Notes: a model not told the origin generated them from the letters alone. 64,000 nucleotides of DNA from Anaspis maculata (GCA_949128115.1 OX421962.1:10553262-10617261), one strand, 5' to 3'. Counted from the first letter of the stretch, positions 11,212 to 23,377 are shown. Made by a program: numbers and translations.

Positions 11212-12129
11212 TTACCTTTGCGTTGCAATTTTTGTTTCCTGTGAAATTGGTGGAGGAACTGTCAAAATTTCTTCATCTTGTGTGCCTCCCGGGACCGCAA
11301 TCCGCTCATTACCGTGCCGGGATGGTCGCGTCATGTCTAAAACAATTTCATTAACAATATCATCGCCGAGAAGTGGCCCCGTCACGTCTAACACATCAGC
11401 ATTCCCACCAACATTACCGTTACCGACTTTATCCGCGTCAACAGAATACGGTGCGATTTTCACCTTCTGCCTCGGCCCCTGGGTGTCCTCTGTCTGCCCG
11501 TCACTGAGCTCCGTCCTCCCGATAAGCTGGTTTACATGCCTTTTAATGTCACCATTTTTTGTCCTGCAAAGATAAACGCAGTTTCCCAATCTTGACGTAA
11601 TCTCGGCTTCTATCCACTTCTTCTTGTTGACCGCTGTATAGTCTCTCGCCATCACCAAATCTCCCACCTTGAAGCTTCTCGGTATCTTCGGATTCTCTCT
11701 AGGATTTTCTACTGGTCTTTCACTTCCACTTCGCCCTCTTTCTGTTACCAAACTCAGAGTTGTGCGTATCTTTCTACCCAACCTCCTCTTTGCTGGTGTT
11801 TCTTTCGTTGTTCTGTGAATCGTATTTCTGTAAGAGATAAGGTAACGAGACACTATAGTTGATGCTGGTCTTCCATCGTTCTCCTTGTCTAACATTTCGG
11901 CATAGATCTTCGATTTAAATGTCTCCACGACATTTTCCGCCAATCCATTACTCTGTGGGTGAGCCACTGGTGATGTTTTATGAATCACTCCGTTTGCTTT
12001 CAAAAAAGTCTCAATCTGCTTTGAAACAAAGGAACTTCCATTGTCTGTCACCACGATCTCAGGCAAACCAAACCTTGAAAACATTTCTCTCAGCCTTTCT
12101 TCAAGAGCGTCGGCATTCATTGATCTCAT
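11212..12129 (-). pseudogene. Integrase C-terminal part of Mag-like element
   Basis: Same reading frame as the block upstream, separated only by the TGA at 12145. It carries the second and third catalytic residues of the DD35E core, D29 in VTDNG and E65 in NGLAE, 35 residues apart. A basic C-terminal domain with GDLVMARDY follows, then an acidic tail that ends about 230 bp before the 3' LTR. Confidence 0.85.
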
Positions 12130-12144
12130 GGGGAAAATTTCGGG

Positions 12145-13842
12145 TCATTTACTATATGCGTCCACTGCTATCAGATACATGGTACCTTTGATTGGCCCTA
12201 AGTAATTTAGGTGTACTCTTTCCCATGGTCTCGTCGTTGCTTGCCACGGCACTGGCTCTGCCTTAGGAGGATCTTGTCTATTATGCAAACATGGGACACA
12301 GCTGCTCGTAATTTGTTCAATGTCTCTATTGATGTTCGGCCACCAAAACAAAGCTGAGGCCCTGCTCTTCATTCTGACTATTCCGAAATGGCCTGCGTGA
12401 AGCTCTTTCAGCAATTTTGTTCTCATTGAAGTTGGTATTATTATCCGATGACCCCACAGTAAAGTTCCCTGTTCGAACTTTAGCTCGTTGCGTTTTCCAA
12501 AATAAGATTTCATATTTTCTGGAGTCTTCTTCGGCCATCCCTTTCTAATGTACTTCTCAACCTTCATGAGAGTGGTGTCTTTTTCCGTTTCTTTCGCAAT
12601 TTCGTTTCCATCCAACGGCCACTCTTCCTGAGAACTAGCAAAATTCACAAAATTACCACGCTTGTCTTCAATCTCGGGTAAAATATATTTTATTTCGGCT
12701 GGAACCCTCGAGAATGCATCCGCTATGATGTTGTTCCTTCCTCTGATAAATTCGATTCTGTAATTAAATCCGGATAAAAACAAAGCCCATCTCTGAATTC
12801 TACTTGCGTGCATCTGTGGAATTCCTCGCTCTTCTCCAAATAGATTTATTAATGTTTTGTGATCTGTTTGGATGGTAAATTTTCGACCAATTGAATAATG
12901 TTGAAATTTGTAAACCCCGTAGTAGATTGATAAAGCCTCCCTGTGTATTGTGGAGTAATTTTTTTCTGCCGGCATTAGCGTCCTTGAAATGCACCCTATC
13001 ATTCTTTGCTCTCCATTGGGCATCAGATGGCTCAATACAGCCGATATTCCCAACTGGGATGCGTCAGTCGTCAAAATCACAGGTCGATTTGGATCGTAAT
13101 GCACAAGTATCGCATCCGATGACAAAATTTCCTTGATCCTTTTGAACGCTCTGGCACATTCTGCATTCCACTTGAAACTTACATCTTTTTTCAGTAACTG
13201 GTACAAAGGACTCAACTCTGCCGCAAGGTTTGGCACAAACCTAGCGTAATAATTTACCATTCCACAAAAAGCGCGAATCTCACTCACGTTGCTTGGAGTT
13301 TTTGCCAGCTTGATTGCTCGAATTTTATCTTCCGACTTATTTAGTCCATCCTTCGATATTACATGGCCTAAATACATTACTTCCTTCTTAAAAAATCCGC
13401 ATTTTTCTCTGCTTACGGTCAATCCTGCATCGCTCAATCTTTTTAGCACCATTCTCAACACTTCCACATGTTCCTGCATGTCTCGTCCGGTAATTAAGAT
13501 ATCATCTTGAAAACAAACTACTTTTGGCACTCCTTGGAACAATTGTTCGATATGTCTCTCAAAAACTGAGCTAGCCGGAGATATCCCGTACATCATTCGA
13601 TTTACTCGATACAGACCTCTATGTGTACCTACTATATGTTAGTAATTTTGAGGATTCTTCGTCCACTTCAAATTGCGTATAGGCCTGATTTAAATCGATT
13701 TTTGTAAACAGCTGCCCACCATGCAGTTTTGCGAACAGTTCATCAATCCTTGGCAAAGGATAATTTATATCCACGAGATAATCCGCCATTGTTTTTCACT
13801 ACAACCACCAAAGGTGTACCCCATTGACTTGTTTCAGTTGGT
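12145..13842 (-). pseudogene. RT-RNase H-integrase part of Mag-like element
   Basis: The RT resumes at 13842 after the insertion. Between about 13595 and 13800 it shows a deletion with frameshift in the early RT motifs and a second frameshift with a TAG. From 13596 a 483-codon frame is clean: FQDD at residues 29-32 (the RT active site), RNase H with D178 (TTDAS), E220 and D245, then the integrase zinc finger H400-H403-C433-C436. The integrase core begins but reads VHLNYLGP, with Asn464 where the family has the first catalytic Asp. The frame then meets TGA at 12145-12147 where a Trp codon is expected. Confidence 0.88.
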
Positions 13843-13850
13843 GTTATGAC

Positions 13851-14813
13851 TAGAGACCGGATTCTAGGCAAAATGCCTTTTTGTTTCTGTTCTAGACATG
13901 TGTATGAGACCTTGAAATAAATATTAGTCTTGAAAAAACATGGCTTTTGACACCCCTTTGTTTTTGCCTAAATGCCTAAAACTGGCAAAATCGGATTTAC
14001 TGTCCTGAAAAGACCTTTTTAACGGCTTAAAATAGGCTTTTTCAAGTTTTTGGTGGAAATGATCCACAATGTTGAAAAAAAAATCCATTTTTTGATTTGT
14101 TCTATTCAAACTGTGGGAGTAAATTGATTTCAACACTAATATTGATTTATTCACTCCAATTCATTTGAAAATGTATTTGGCCTATATTGCCAATTTAAGG
14201 TCGTTACGGCCTTTTTTAGGCTGTTGCGTGAAGTACAGTTTTTATTCACCTAAACGAGCACTTAAACAATGTGAACATAACGTCTCAGGGCTCGATACCA
14301 AGTTGCAGGCGAGGCGCAAAGTTTGGGATGGCATCACTCGCCAAATACAGCAGTCTGATTGGTTGGTATCCGCCGTTGCTATGGTAACCGCAGTTACAGC
14401 GGTCTCAGCCTCAACTTGGTACTTGTTGCCTGCATCATTTTTCAGCATGAGCTTTCCAAACACCAATTTGTGTCCTCTATATCGGCCATAGTGAAGTTGC
14501 CTATTTTGTAACAATGTACCTAACTACAACAACTAAACTTCTAAATCAACAATGCAACACCGTGACAAAATCTTCCAGGTAGGTACAGTTCGCAAAAATT
14601 CGTGTTTTGTGGACTTGAAACAGTCGGCAAAATTACTATTTCGGGAGACAATACTAAAAAATAAATAATTTGCTTTATTACATGAGAAAACTGTTTTCGG
14701 TCTATTTTGCCTATTTTAGTCGTTACAGCCTAAAGCGTCCTAAAATAGAGCTTTTATTTGCCTAAACATGTGTTCTAATTTCCACTTTTTAACGGCCTAA
14801 AATCCGGTCTCTA
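13851..14813. mobile_element. Non-autonomous hAT-type DNA transposon, 963 bp
   Basis: Inserted in the RT of the Mag-like element. It has perfect 13-bp inverted ends TAGAGACCGGATT and an exact 8-bp duplication GTTATGAC at 13843-13850 and 14814-14821. An 8-bp duplication and a YARNG-type end are hAT hallmarks. Interior copies of GCCTAAAA and GCCTATTTTAG recur near both ends, like subterminal transposase-binding repeats. No transposase frame is present, so it needed help in trans. Confidence 0.92.
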
Positions 14814-16276
14814 GTTATGACATTGAGTTTCTCGAGTCTTTCCAACTCTTGATCCAACTTTTCGCGATAGGCGAACGGAACCTGTCGAGGCCGACAGAAC
14901 ACAGGTCGGGCGTCCGGCTTCAATCGCAACGAAATTCTGGAATACCTAAAACATCCCAACGCATTAGAAAAAACAACAGGAAACTGACGGACCAACTCAT
15001 CGACGATGCCATCGCCATTCCGAGCTACTACCGCGTTGACGGCTTCCAATTTCAATCTGAAGGTTTCAATCCAATCCCGGCCAAGCAACGGAGGACCACC
15101 CCCAGGAACCACACAGAATCTGCACACATTACAAACATTATTGAATTCTACATTCATATTAAAATATCTTTTTGGGATAACACATTCACCAACATAAGTC
15201 TTTAAAGTCATGTAATCCTTCCTCAACCTGTAATTCGCGAACTCTTGAGCGTACATTTTTTCGCTTACACAACTGATGGCGGCGCCAGTGTCAATTTGCA
15301 TTGAGTTCTTCTTTCCACCTACTCCTACAAGGATGGAAAAAGGATTATCTGACTTATTGCTAATTACAAATAAATCGTGATCATCTTGTTTACAATCTTC
15401 TATTTCTGCTTTCGCTTCCACGTTGTTGACTTCTTTTCTTCTTCTCGGACATACACGAGATATGTGACCTTGGAAGCTGCAAGAACTGCATCTATACGCT
15501 TTGTATCGGCATCTTGCATCGCCACCTGGATGGGCGTAACCACATCTGTTACAACTGCTGGTCTGGAACTCATCATCTAGCTGGCGGCCATTTTGTCGTT
15601 GCTGCGGCGGACCTTGCTGGAGTCGCCGATTTTGACCTTTATGACGTTGCGCCAGCGCTTGCTGCTGCGCTGCGCATCGACCATTTGTGCGCACGCATTC
15701 TAGTTTGTTCACGACAACCTGCAAAGATGCTTCTTTTTGTAGCGCTATTTTCAGGAGTTTTTCTAGCGTTTCTTCTGCTTCTTTTTCACACAGCCTGCCC
15801 TGGATTTTTCCTTTTCGCATTCCGACTACAAATTTTTCTCTCAGCATGGAAGTTAAACGCGCGTCAAATTTGCAATTGACCGATCCCTGGCGTACCCTTG
15901 CGTACCATTCGCTTATGGTTTCGTTTGCTTCTTGGGTCAATTCGTGGAATTTTATGCGTTCCATCCATACTGATACTTGCGGTCCAAATTGCGTCATCAA
16001 CAGCTTGCAAAGGTCTTCATAGCTCTTCGTTTTAGGCAAGTCTGGAAAGCAAAGATTGCGCAATACCTGGTAGGCTTCACTGCCGGCTACCGTTAATAAC
16101 GTGGCTACTCTTCGTTCGTCTCTGGTTATGCCATTTGCTTCGAAATACTGGTCTAGACGTTCCATGTAGATAACCCAGTCGTCCTCTTTATGGTTGAACT
16201 CGCTTATATGCCCAATAGTTCCCATAGCCACGACTGTTCTTTCTTCAACGACTTCGACTTCGACTCCGGTAGACAT
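14789..16276 (-). pseudogene. Gag-protease part of Mag-like element
   Basis: 495 codons from ATG 16276. Residues about 20-190 are a retrotransposon capsid-type domain. Two zinc knuckles follow, at C242-C245 to C256 and C263-C266 to C276. The aspartic protease carries DTGA at 329-332 and its second motif LLGRDW near 397-402. The C-terminal 70 residues enter the spacer that leads into RT. The last seven residues and the stop come from the terminal repeat of the inserted hAT-type element, so the polyprotein is cut off at the start of RT. The fused gag and protease in one frame suits Mag-like elements. Confidence 0.88.
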
Positions 16277-16284
16277 TGTGGTAG

Positions 16285-16302
16285 CAAGTTACTTCGTCGC
16301 CA
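16285..16302 (-). promoter_or_regulatory. Primer-binding site of Mag-like element
   Basis: On the minus strand, TGGCGACGAAGTAAC starts three bases after the 5' LTR and would pair with a tRNA 3' end (the TGG complements CCA). The gag ATG at 16276 follows within about 27 nt, a very short leader. Confidence 0.65.
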
Positions 16303-16305
16303 AAT

Positions 16306-16443
16306 TGCTGTATACTCAATTAATTAAGCGAGCTCTTTCAATGTACGTCGTTTATTCTCAAGAGTCGGTGGTAAAGTGATAACTTTTTACATGATATAAA
16401 ATATGGTAGAAACCTTATCACTGACTTCTTATACATACACAAC
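16306..16443 (-). repeat. 5' LTR of Mag-like element
   Basis: 138 bp partner of 10841-10980. Followed outside by ACAAT within 16444-16450, the matching target duplication (the exact base depends on where the LTR end is set). Confidence 0.9.
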
Positions 16444-16468
16444 AACAATGATACCTACAATCATACTA

Positions 16469-16599
16469 CCGGGTGTTTATAAATGTCTGTGATCGCGGCA
16501 GGCTTTGGTCAGGCCAAAAGTCGCGGTGAAAGGCACGATTTGAAAGAGTGATAGGAGATTCCAAAGGCGATATGATTATAGACATTTATAAACACCCGG
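16469..16599. mobile_element. MITE, 131 bp, TA target duplication
   Basis: Inverted ends CCGGGTGTTTATAAATGTCT, perfect over about 20 bp, flanked by TA on both sides (16467-16468 and 16600-16601). TA duplications point to the Tc1/mariner superfamily. The interior has no coding capacity. Confidence 0.88.
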
Positions 16600-17551
16600 T
16601 ACAATGAATCTTCCAGAAAACTAGAAAAGCTGATGTTCAAAAAAAGACTAGTGTTTTGAAAAACTTACAGGTAGGTACCTCTAGATAACAAGCACCTCTG
16701 ATCCGAAATCACAAACACGAGTTGTGGATCATACCGTGCTACAGAACGCAATACATCATGCCAGATTGGAAATTAGTCACACTAGAAGGGCACAATCAAT
16801 CGGCATGCCGTTCCCCTCTCCTCCTGCACATCCAAGCGGCGACCGCGCGTGCAATTGAATCCACACCGCTCTCATCCTGAGGGATTTATGAATGTATCTG
16901 ATTTCCCTATGCCAGAGGCGACCGTCCAAAGGCCTAAAGGGGGTTGTCACCCTTGACTTGACGTTACAACTTTTACTTTTTTTTTTCTTTCGTCGCCTTA
17001 TTCATCATCAACATTATCCCTGTTGGCAGTCCTCTTCTGTATGACGACGGCAAACACTGGAGCGACGCGCTCTCGGCGCTCATTTGCATACACAAATCTA
17101 AGCGAAATTCCTGCACGCGCTCCAGAAAAACGAATATTGATTTTAAATTAATTTTATGTGTGGGAAAATGCCGGATAAAGGCGCGAAAAAGGGGTGGCGA
17201 TACGCCGCGCGGCGTGAAAGAGGGATGAGGGATTGATAGACAGCTCACGAGTGGCTCCGCACAGATTGCGACGCGGCGATGATGATCGGGGTGTGTGTGT
17301 GGTGTGTATGATTCCACCCACATCGTTGCTTTCGGCATACAGGGTGGATCTTTATGGAGCAATAGGGCGATTACATCTAGAGAGCGCTTTTGCATAAGCC
17401 AAGATTTATTGTCAGTAGTGTCAATGACTGGCGCCAAAAAAATGTCACTAATCCTTCATCGCTGTCACCCGTGACCTGTGCCTGACCTAACTTCACAATC
17501 GTGATCGTGACTGTCAAAAATCGAAAATGGCGATCGAAAAATACGCTCAAC
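16600..17551. other. Intergenic, no gene recognised
   Basis: A 154-codon minus-strand frame (16973-17437) runs through a GC-richer patch containing a short GT repeat, but shows no domain and no conserved motif, so it is not called as a gene. Confidence 0.5.
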
Positions 17552-17857
17552 TAGTGTGAGGTAGGCTGGTGTAGGTCAAGGCGCCGTTGCCACGGCGACC
17601 AATGGATACAAACCCGAAATGACAGAGCTGACGTTGACCACAATTGACTTTTAAACAGCACTTGATCCTTCTTGCACGGTGTTTCGCTGAGATAAGGGTG
17701 ATTTCTACCTGGAACGCGTTTTATACGTTTTGGAATTAACGTTCCAACGTTAACGTTTTGACGCAATTGATGTCAACGTCAACTGTAATTTCGGGTTTGT
17801 ATCCATTGGTTGCCACAGCAACGGCGCCTTGACCTACATCAACCTACGTCATCACTA
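17552..17857. mobile_element. MITE, about 305 bp, long inverted ends
   Basis: Arms of about 75 bp. The left arm reads GTAGGTCAAGGCGCCGTTGC and on through AATGGATACAAACCCGAAAT; the right arm is its reverse complement. The outer ends start TAGTG and finish CACTA, consistent with a TA duplication. No coding capacity. Confidence 0.85.
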
Positions 17858-18335
17858 ATGAAGTGTTATATTGGGAAAAAAAGTGGTTATTTTTATTGAT
17901 TATTCTCTCTGATTGTTTATGACCTAATTAAGCCTTTCATGTCATGCAAAACGCATGTTAAATTTTTGTTCGCATTTTCTTATTAAACTATGACGTTACT
18001 CGGTCGACCTCGCGCGCAAACCAAACGTGACCTACTTTACCGACATTTTGGTCTCTTCAAGTTTGGATCACGTTTTGTCACTTCTGACGTGTAAGTGTGA
18101 TTGAAAACATCAAATCACATGACATCTGTGACATTTGTTTGAATTTGAAATGACTGCACCAGCACGATACACTATAGGCCACTCCACTCGAACCAGCTAG
18201 GCAGCAGACCGGCCGACTACAGACTACCTAAAACTTGACCCAGGCTGCAGACCAATGATATCTTTTGGTGGCAAACATTGATGATGGTGTTGTCTTACTC
18301 GGTTTTCCGGAATAAACAACAATTACAGTACTATA
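17858..18335. other. Intergenic, nothing recognised
   Basis: No gene or clear repeat. Composition is ordinary for the window. Confidence 0.4.
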
Positions 18336-18436
18336 CTGTAGTATCCTGGTCACGGCACCACTCTGTAATGTACCAAGGTCTTGGCACCACTTCTGTAGTG
18401 TATCCTGGTTTTCGGGACCATTTCTGTAGTGTAACC
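18336..18436. repeat. Degenerate tandem repeat, unit about 30 bp
   Basis: Roughly three and a third copies of a unit beginning CTGTARTGTAYCCTGGT and continuing through GGCACCACTT. Copies are 27-31 bp and diverged. No LTR could be delimited around it. Confidence 0.7.
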
Positions 18437-19084
18437 CTTTTTTATGTTTGGCTGCGACCGTCGTTGTTCCTTCCCTTCCCCACGTCGTTTACTTTTTACC
18501 TACGTTGTGTTGAGTTCTTACTCGAGATGAGAATGTGTCGTTGGGGATGAGGTTTGATTCTTGAATGAAACGCGAATGAAATGCAAGCAAAATGAATGTT
18601 TATTGTAAATCAATAGCAAAGTTTTTGAATGGATTTGTTTCTTTTCTCAAAACACCTACTGACAGTGATAAAATGACACAACATGGATGAAGAACACAAA
18701 TGAAGCAAGACAAAGCATTACAAATTATTTAGACAATGCAGGAATTTACAGCAATAAAAGGAACACAAACTCAGATTAACAAAACAAAACAAGAAATCAT
18801 GGAACATGTTAAACTGTCAATTTAATCGCAAAGGAAAAGTGACGTGGGAAGAACACGTCAAAGAAACCCCTGCGTATTGCCTGGTTGATTGCTGAAAAAT
18901 CCTTTCCCAAATGATCTGAACAAAAGTCGAGTGAGAATGAGTCATGATGAAATGACAGAGAAGTCACTCCTGTGATGCATTGATCAAGTCAGTGAATCGG
19001 TGCTTGAACCTCTTTGGAAGTTTGTTTCGTTTACAAGTTACTTACGTAACAACAAAAGGAAACTTTACGCTCAGCAATTTAATT
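18437..19084. other. Intergenic, nothing recognised
   Basis: AT-rich sequence without open frames that resemble proteins. Confidence 0.4.
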
Positions 19085-19345
19085 TTACATTTTACAAACA
19101 AAAGAAGTCCGATTGATAGATAAGTAAACAATAAAGAAATAATCGATGAACAAGTACATAAATCAGCAAGAAACAAATGATCAGTAAACAAGTAAATAAA
19201 TCAGCAAGAAACAAATGATTAGTAATGTTGTAGGTAAACGAACAAGAAACAAACGATAAGTAAAGGTGTAAGTAAATAAACATCAAGTAAATTTCAAATG
19301 AGACAATTGAAATAAGATAATTGAAAAAACAAGAAACAAGAGATA
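19085..19345. repeat. A-rich degenerate tandem repeat
   Basis: Variants of an A-rich unit built from AACAAGAAACAAAYGAT and AGTAAATAAATCAGC recur with spacing near 40-45 bp. Two adjacent copies (about 19150-19220) are almost identical. The open frame on the minus strand is a product of this composition. Confidence 0.65.
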
Positions 19346-21478
19346 AACAGGTAGATAAATAAACAAGAAACAGGTGAAAGAAGTAGAGAATAATAATAAG
19401 TGAATACTAATAAGTAGAGAAGCTGGAGTTGGTCATACTTTTAGTAAGCAAACGGAAAGAAGAAGTATTTTAGACGCATTCGCCCGGAATTCTCCAGAAC
19501 TTACTCATCACAAACCCCACAGATACATACACACAAAACAGAAGAAGAATTAGTAAACAGTACAGGCAAGAGTGCGACGACTCGAGCCAACCTGTGGCCC
19601 TCTCTTCGTCGCCGACTTAGTTGGAATTGAACCCCAACGTGAATCGAATAGGTAAATTTGGAGTCAGATGTACTTTAATGATATCCTGATGGGATGGACA
19701 AGGAATTTTCATGAAGCCTATTTTCGATGGAGTACACACGTGGGATCAACCCACTCAGTTGCCTGCCGGTGAGAGGGCCGGACAGTTCGTCCAAGGTACT
19801 GATCAGAGCGAAGTAAAAGCAAAAGAAGTGAAAGCACTCCTTCAAAATTGAGTGTGTTTACATTCGTTACCGAAGGAAAACACTTATTTTCGTTAAATGC
19901 AAGATAAGTGACATTTACAGTTGAGCTTGTGAATTGACATTGTCGGTATTATCGAGGAATGCGAATTGCAACCACAATCATTGAACATTTCATACTTCAT
20001 TCGAGTTCCAACATTCAGCGTACACATTCCTAGTGAGGAGATTCCGTGATACTACCGAATATGTTCATAAATGACTATACCCGTCAAACAGGGCAGTAAA
20101 AAGAAACAAACCCGAGTCTGAAGCAGCGGCAAAAGGATGGGAAACTAATGTGGCGATTCCCAAAAAACACCATTCCATAAACGCTCCATTACACTAGGCA
20201 AACCAATAGCCGACAGGATTTCTTTTGAATAACAGAGTATCTACAGAATGTCATCCTTCACAAAATTGCATCATAAGTAGGAACAGCAAGGGATCACTTT
20301 AGACATTATGAAAACAGAGATGGCATAATTCCCCCCGAAATAATAAAATGTTAGTAGACTCAACAAGGCAAATTCACACAAGCAGGTGGATTCCCCCCCA
20401 GGACACGGAGAAGCGTGCAAGTCTTCTTATCTTCGTTTACTTCCATGTATAACCCGACAATGAACAATGAAACGTGAATGAATCATAAAAAGTACTGTTC
20501 TGTACTTAGCGGCTGATTTGGGCGTAGCAGAGTTTCTTTTTGTCATCTTACTGTTTGTGACGTAACTTGTGGAAAAAAAAACAATCAATGAAACCTCGAA
20601 ATACGCGCGACAGCGCAGTTCGGAGGTCAAGTCGTGAGTGCGCCAAGTGCACACTCACTAGATTTACGGAATTTGCCATCAACATTGAAATCATTTGGGA
20701 AGTAGATAAATTACACACAATTCAAAGCAGTGCAAAGCACCTTGATTTCAAAGAGGGAAAACTGCGGGCTATGCAATCCCGTTGAGAACAAAGAGAACAA
20801 AGAGTTTCGGGTTATGTACAATAATTTTGCGGAAAAAATATGTATCGAAATGCATGATTAGGTGAGTGGGTGGAGGCCAAAATTACGGTACAATAATCAA
20901 AAAAGGACCGACCTTTAATTAGGAGAAACCGACGCACAGTTGGACTGAAAAATCACGTGTTTTTCACCACAGCTGATTCTCTTCTCTGCCTGCGGCTGCC
21001 GCTCGCGCGCCCAGCGCCATCTCTCTCTCCCATCGGCAAACGCTACGAACGTCAACGACCGTACCTACTTCAGGTACCAACGTACAATCAAAACAAAGGG
21101 GGAATACCACAATACCTATCTCAATCGACAGGCTAAAATAGGGAATATGTATGCTGGTACCTCATGCTTGAATCTTTCATGGTAAGTCAAACACTACATA
21201 CAAAATTCAGGATTGGTTTGAAATTGGGTATCAGGAACAAGCAACTGACGCACTCCATCATGAATCACTTCAGTGGGACGACTAGACAGCAGACTTCTTA
21301 ACTGCTTGTTTATGACTTGTTTTTATTTATGTAGGGAAGGCAACCATAACCTTAGACAGACTTCTCAAGCTAGGTTAGGGCTGCACCGCTGCAGACTGCA
21401 GACCAAATTAAAGCTTCTGGCGGCATTCTTGAATTGTTCTGTTGGAATCCCAAGGTTCGAGTTGGGCTGAATCAGTTT
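19346..21478. other. Intergenic, nothing recognised
   Basis: About 2.1 kb with no supportable gene. Short open frames (for example 20427-20654 and 20567-20785) overlap on opposite strands and show no family resemblance. Confidence 0.4.
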
Positions 21479-21505
21479 TCTTTCTTTCTTTCTTTCTTCC
21501 TTCAG
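21479..21505. repeat. (TTTC)n microsatellite
   Basis: Run of TTTC units on the plus strand. Confidence 0.8.
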
Positions 21506-21603
21506 TACTGTTGTATATGTGTATTTTCAATATTTTTATGGATGTTCGAAAAAGAACGTTATCACAGACGCGTTATCAAAGACATGTACTTCTAGAATTT
21601 TTT

Positions 21604-23211
21604 ATACAGGGTCCTGCAACAGTGCGTCGGGCTTTCCTAGCGCCCTTCCCTTACAAGATAGAGACAAAGGTGTAATACATAAGGCTTTCCTAGCGCCCTT
21701 CCCTTACAAGATAGAGACAAAGGTGTAATACATAAAATTATTGATTTGAATAGTTCTAACCAGTAGAATTATTTTTAACTATACAGGGTGTTCCATCTTT
21801 GCGCTATAACAAAAACAAAGATTTTTCAAATGAAATGCCCCACTTTCGATTTTATTTCCTTATTTAGCTTTTCAAGCTCTATTAGGAGCGTATTTTTGTT
21901 TTCCCAATTTGTGGCAGTGCTACCAACTAAAAATAAAAAATTGAAATTTTTTGTAATTTCAAGGTTCGTTTCAAAAAGTCGTAGGAGCCGCGTTTTTCGC
22001 AATCATGGAATGAAATTTGGCACAACAATAGTCGAATAGGAAGTGAATAATTTCATGACAAAAAACTTCAGAATCAGTGATACAGGGTGTTCAGAATTTG
22101 TTTTCGAACTTCGCAAATTTCAAAATGCCATAAGTCATTTTTTCAAATGGAATGCCCTCTATTTTATTTAACTATTCAACGGCTTTTTTTCTCCTCTTTC
22201 ATTTTTATCAGGGGTACACCCTACCCCTAAATCTGATAATTTCCGAGATAATCGATAATTGTGATAAAAAGTGCTATTTATTAAAATTTTTCACGCCGGG
22301 CAGGCCATAGTGATCGTCAACAAATGTCTGACTGACACATTTTGCTTGATTTGATGCTAAGGACAATTTTTTTTTTATTGAATAGCTGCGCTATATTCCA
22401 ATTTGAAGAAAATTCTCAAAAAAGAATTTCGTTGCCCGATGGAAAAAAGAAAATTCAAATTGAGCTTGGTAAAGCGGTTTTCTCGACTCCAAAAACCTTT
22501 AAACTGTCAAATTGAGAGGTGCGTTTATTTTGACACATGATTTTCTGTATCAGGACCTACTAAGAACATAAAAAATCCAAACAAACGACAAAATCTATCA
22601 AAATTATCGATTATCTCTGAAACTATGGAATTTAGGGGTAGGATATTCCTAGTAAAAATGAAAGAGGAAGAAAAAAGCTATCGAATGATGAGATGAAATA
22701 GGGGGCATTCTATTTGAAAAAAATGACTTATGACATTTTGAAATTTGCGAAGTTCGAAAAAAAAATTTGCACACCCTGTATAATAAAGCCTCAAGTTTTT
22801 TATCATGAAGTTATCCAGCTTCTGTTTGACTACCGTTATGCCATAGTTCATTGCTCAATCCCAAAAAACGAGGCGTCTACGATTTTTCAAAGTGAACCTT
22901 GAAATGACAAAAAATTTCAATTTTTAATTTTCAGTTGGTAGCACTGCCACAAATTGAAGAAACAAAAATACACTTATAATAGAGCTTGAAAGGCCGAACA
23001 ACAAAATGAAATCAAAAGTGGGGCATTTATTTCAAAAAAATCTTTGTTCTTGTTATAGCGCAAAAATTGAATACCCTGTATAGTTGAAAATAATTTTACA
23101 AGGTAGAACTTTCCAAACTAATAATTTTATGTATTACACTTTTCTCTCTATTTTGCAAGGTGAGGGTGCTAGGAAAGCCCGACGCACTGTTGCAGGACCC
23201 TGTATATTCAC
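21604..23211. mobile_element. Concentric foldback element, 1.6 kb
   Basis: The whole stretch can fold into one long imperfect hairpin with its centre near 22400. Outer ends are TACAGGGTCCTGCAACAGTG and its reverse complement. Inside each arm, at matching distance, are two more terminal-like motifs TACAGGGTGTTC (21783 and 22081; complements near 22770 and 23073). The left arm only has an exact 53-bp direct duplication (21630-21735). TA flanks both ends. No protein is encoded. The ends resemble Tc1/mariner-type MITEs, but superfamily assignment is tentative. Confidence 0.82.
21630..21735. repeat. 53-bp tandem duplication in foldback left arm
   Basis: Two adjacent copies of a 53-bp unit beginning GGCTTTCCTAGCGCCC and ending near GTAATACATAA. 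The right arm has one copy. Confidence 0.9.
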
Positions 23212-23377
23212 TCTTGAATAAAGAAACGTATAAGCAAGTTGAAAACGGACAATTTAATTCGAAGCTGCTAGACGAAAATCCCAATTGAACCTGAATTTTT
23301 GAACCCTTATTTTTTTCGGGGCCTGAATGAACGCAAAAAAATCAAATGAAAAAACATGAGGGCTCTACGAAGGCTCT

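Larger units (their letters stand above)
10841..16443 (-). mobile_element. Mag-like Ty3/gypsy LTR retrotransposon, broken copy
   Basis: Minus-strand element flanked by direct LTRs (10841-10980 and 16306-16443), with the duplicated host bases ACAAT at both outer edges. Order on the minus strand is 5' LTR, primer-binding site, gag-protease, RT, RNase H, integrase, 3' LTR. The RT box is FQDD, as in the Mag-type group. This copy is dead. A hAT-type element sits in RT, the RT just downstream carries a small deletion and a second frameshift, the integrase has a TGG-to-TGA stop, and its first catalytic Asp reads Asn. LTR identity is high (two substitutions and a 2-nt T-run difference), so insertion was recent and decay fast. 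Confidence 0.9.

Noticed and set aside
15514..16022. Plus-strand frames of 111-121 codons
   Set aside because: Shadows of the Mag-like gag-protease gene on the minus strand.
16973..17437. 154-codon minus-strand frame
   Set aside because: No family resemblance, crosses a short GT repeat, no splice or neighbour support.
18336..19345. CRISPR-like array
   Set aside because: Repeats are tandem and diverged without unique spacers, and the DNA is clearly animal.
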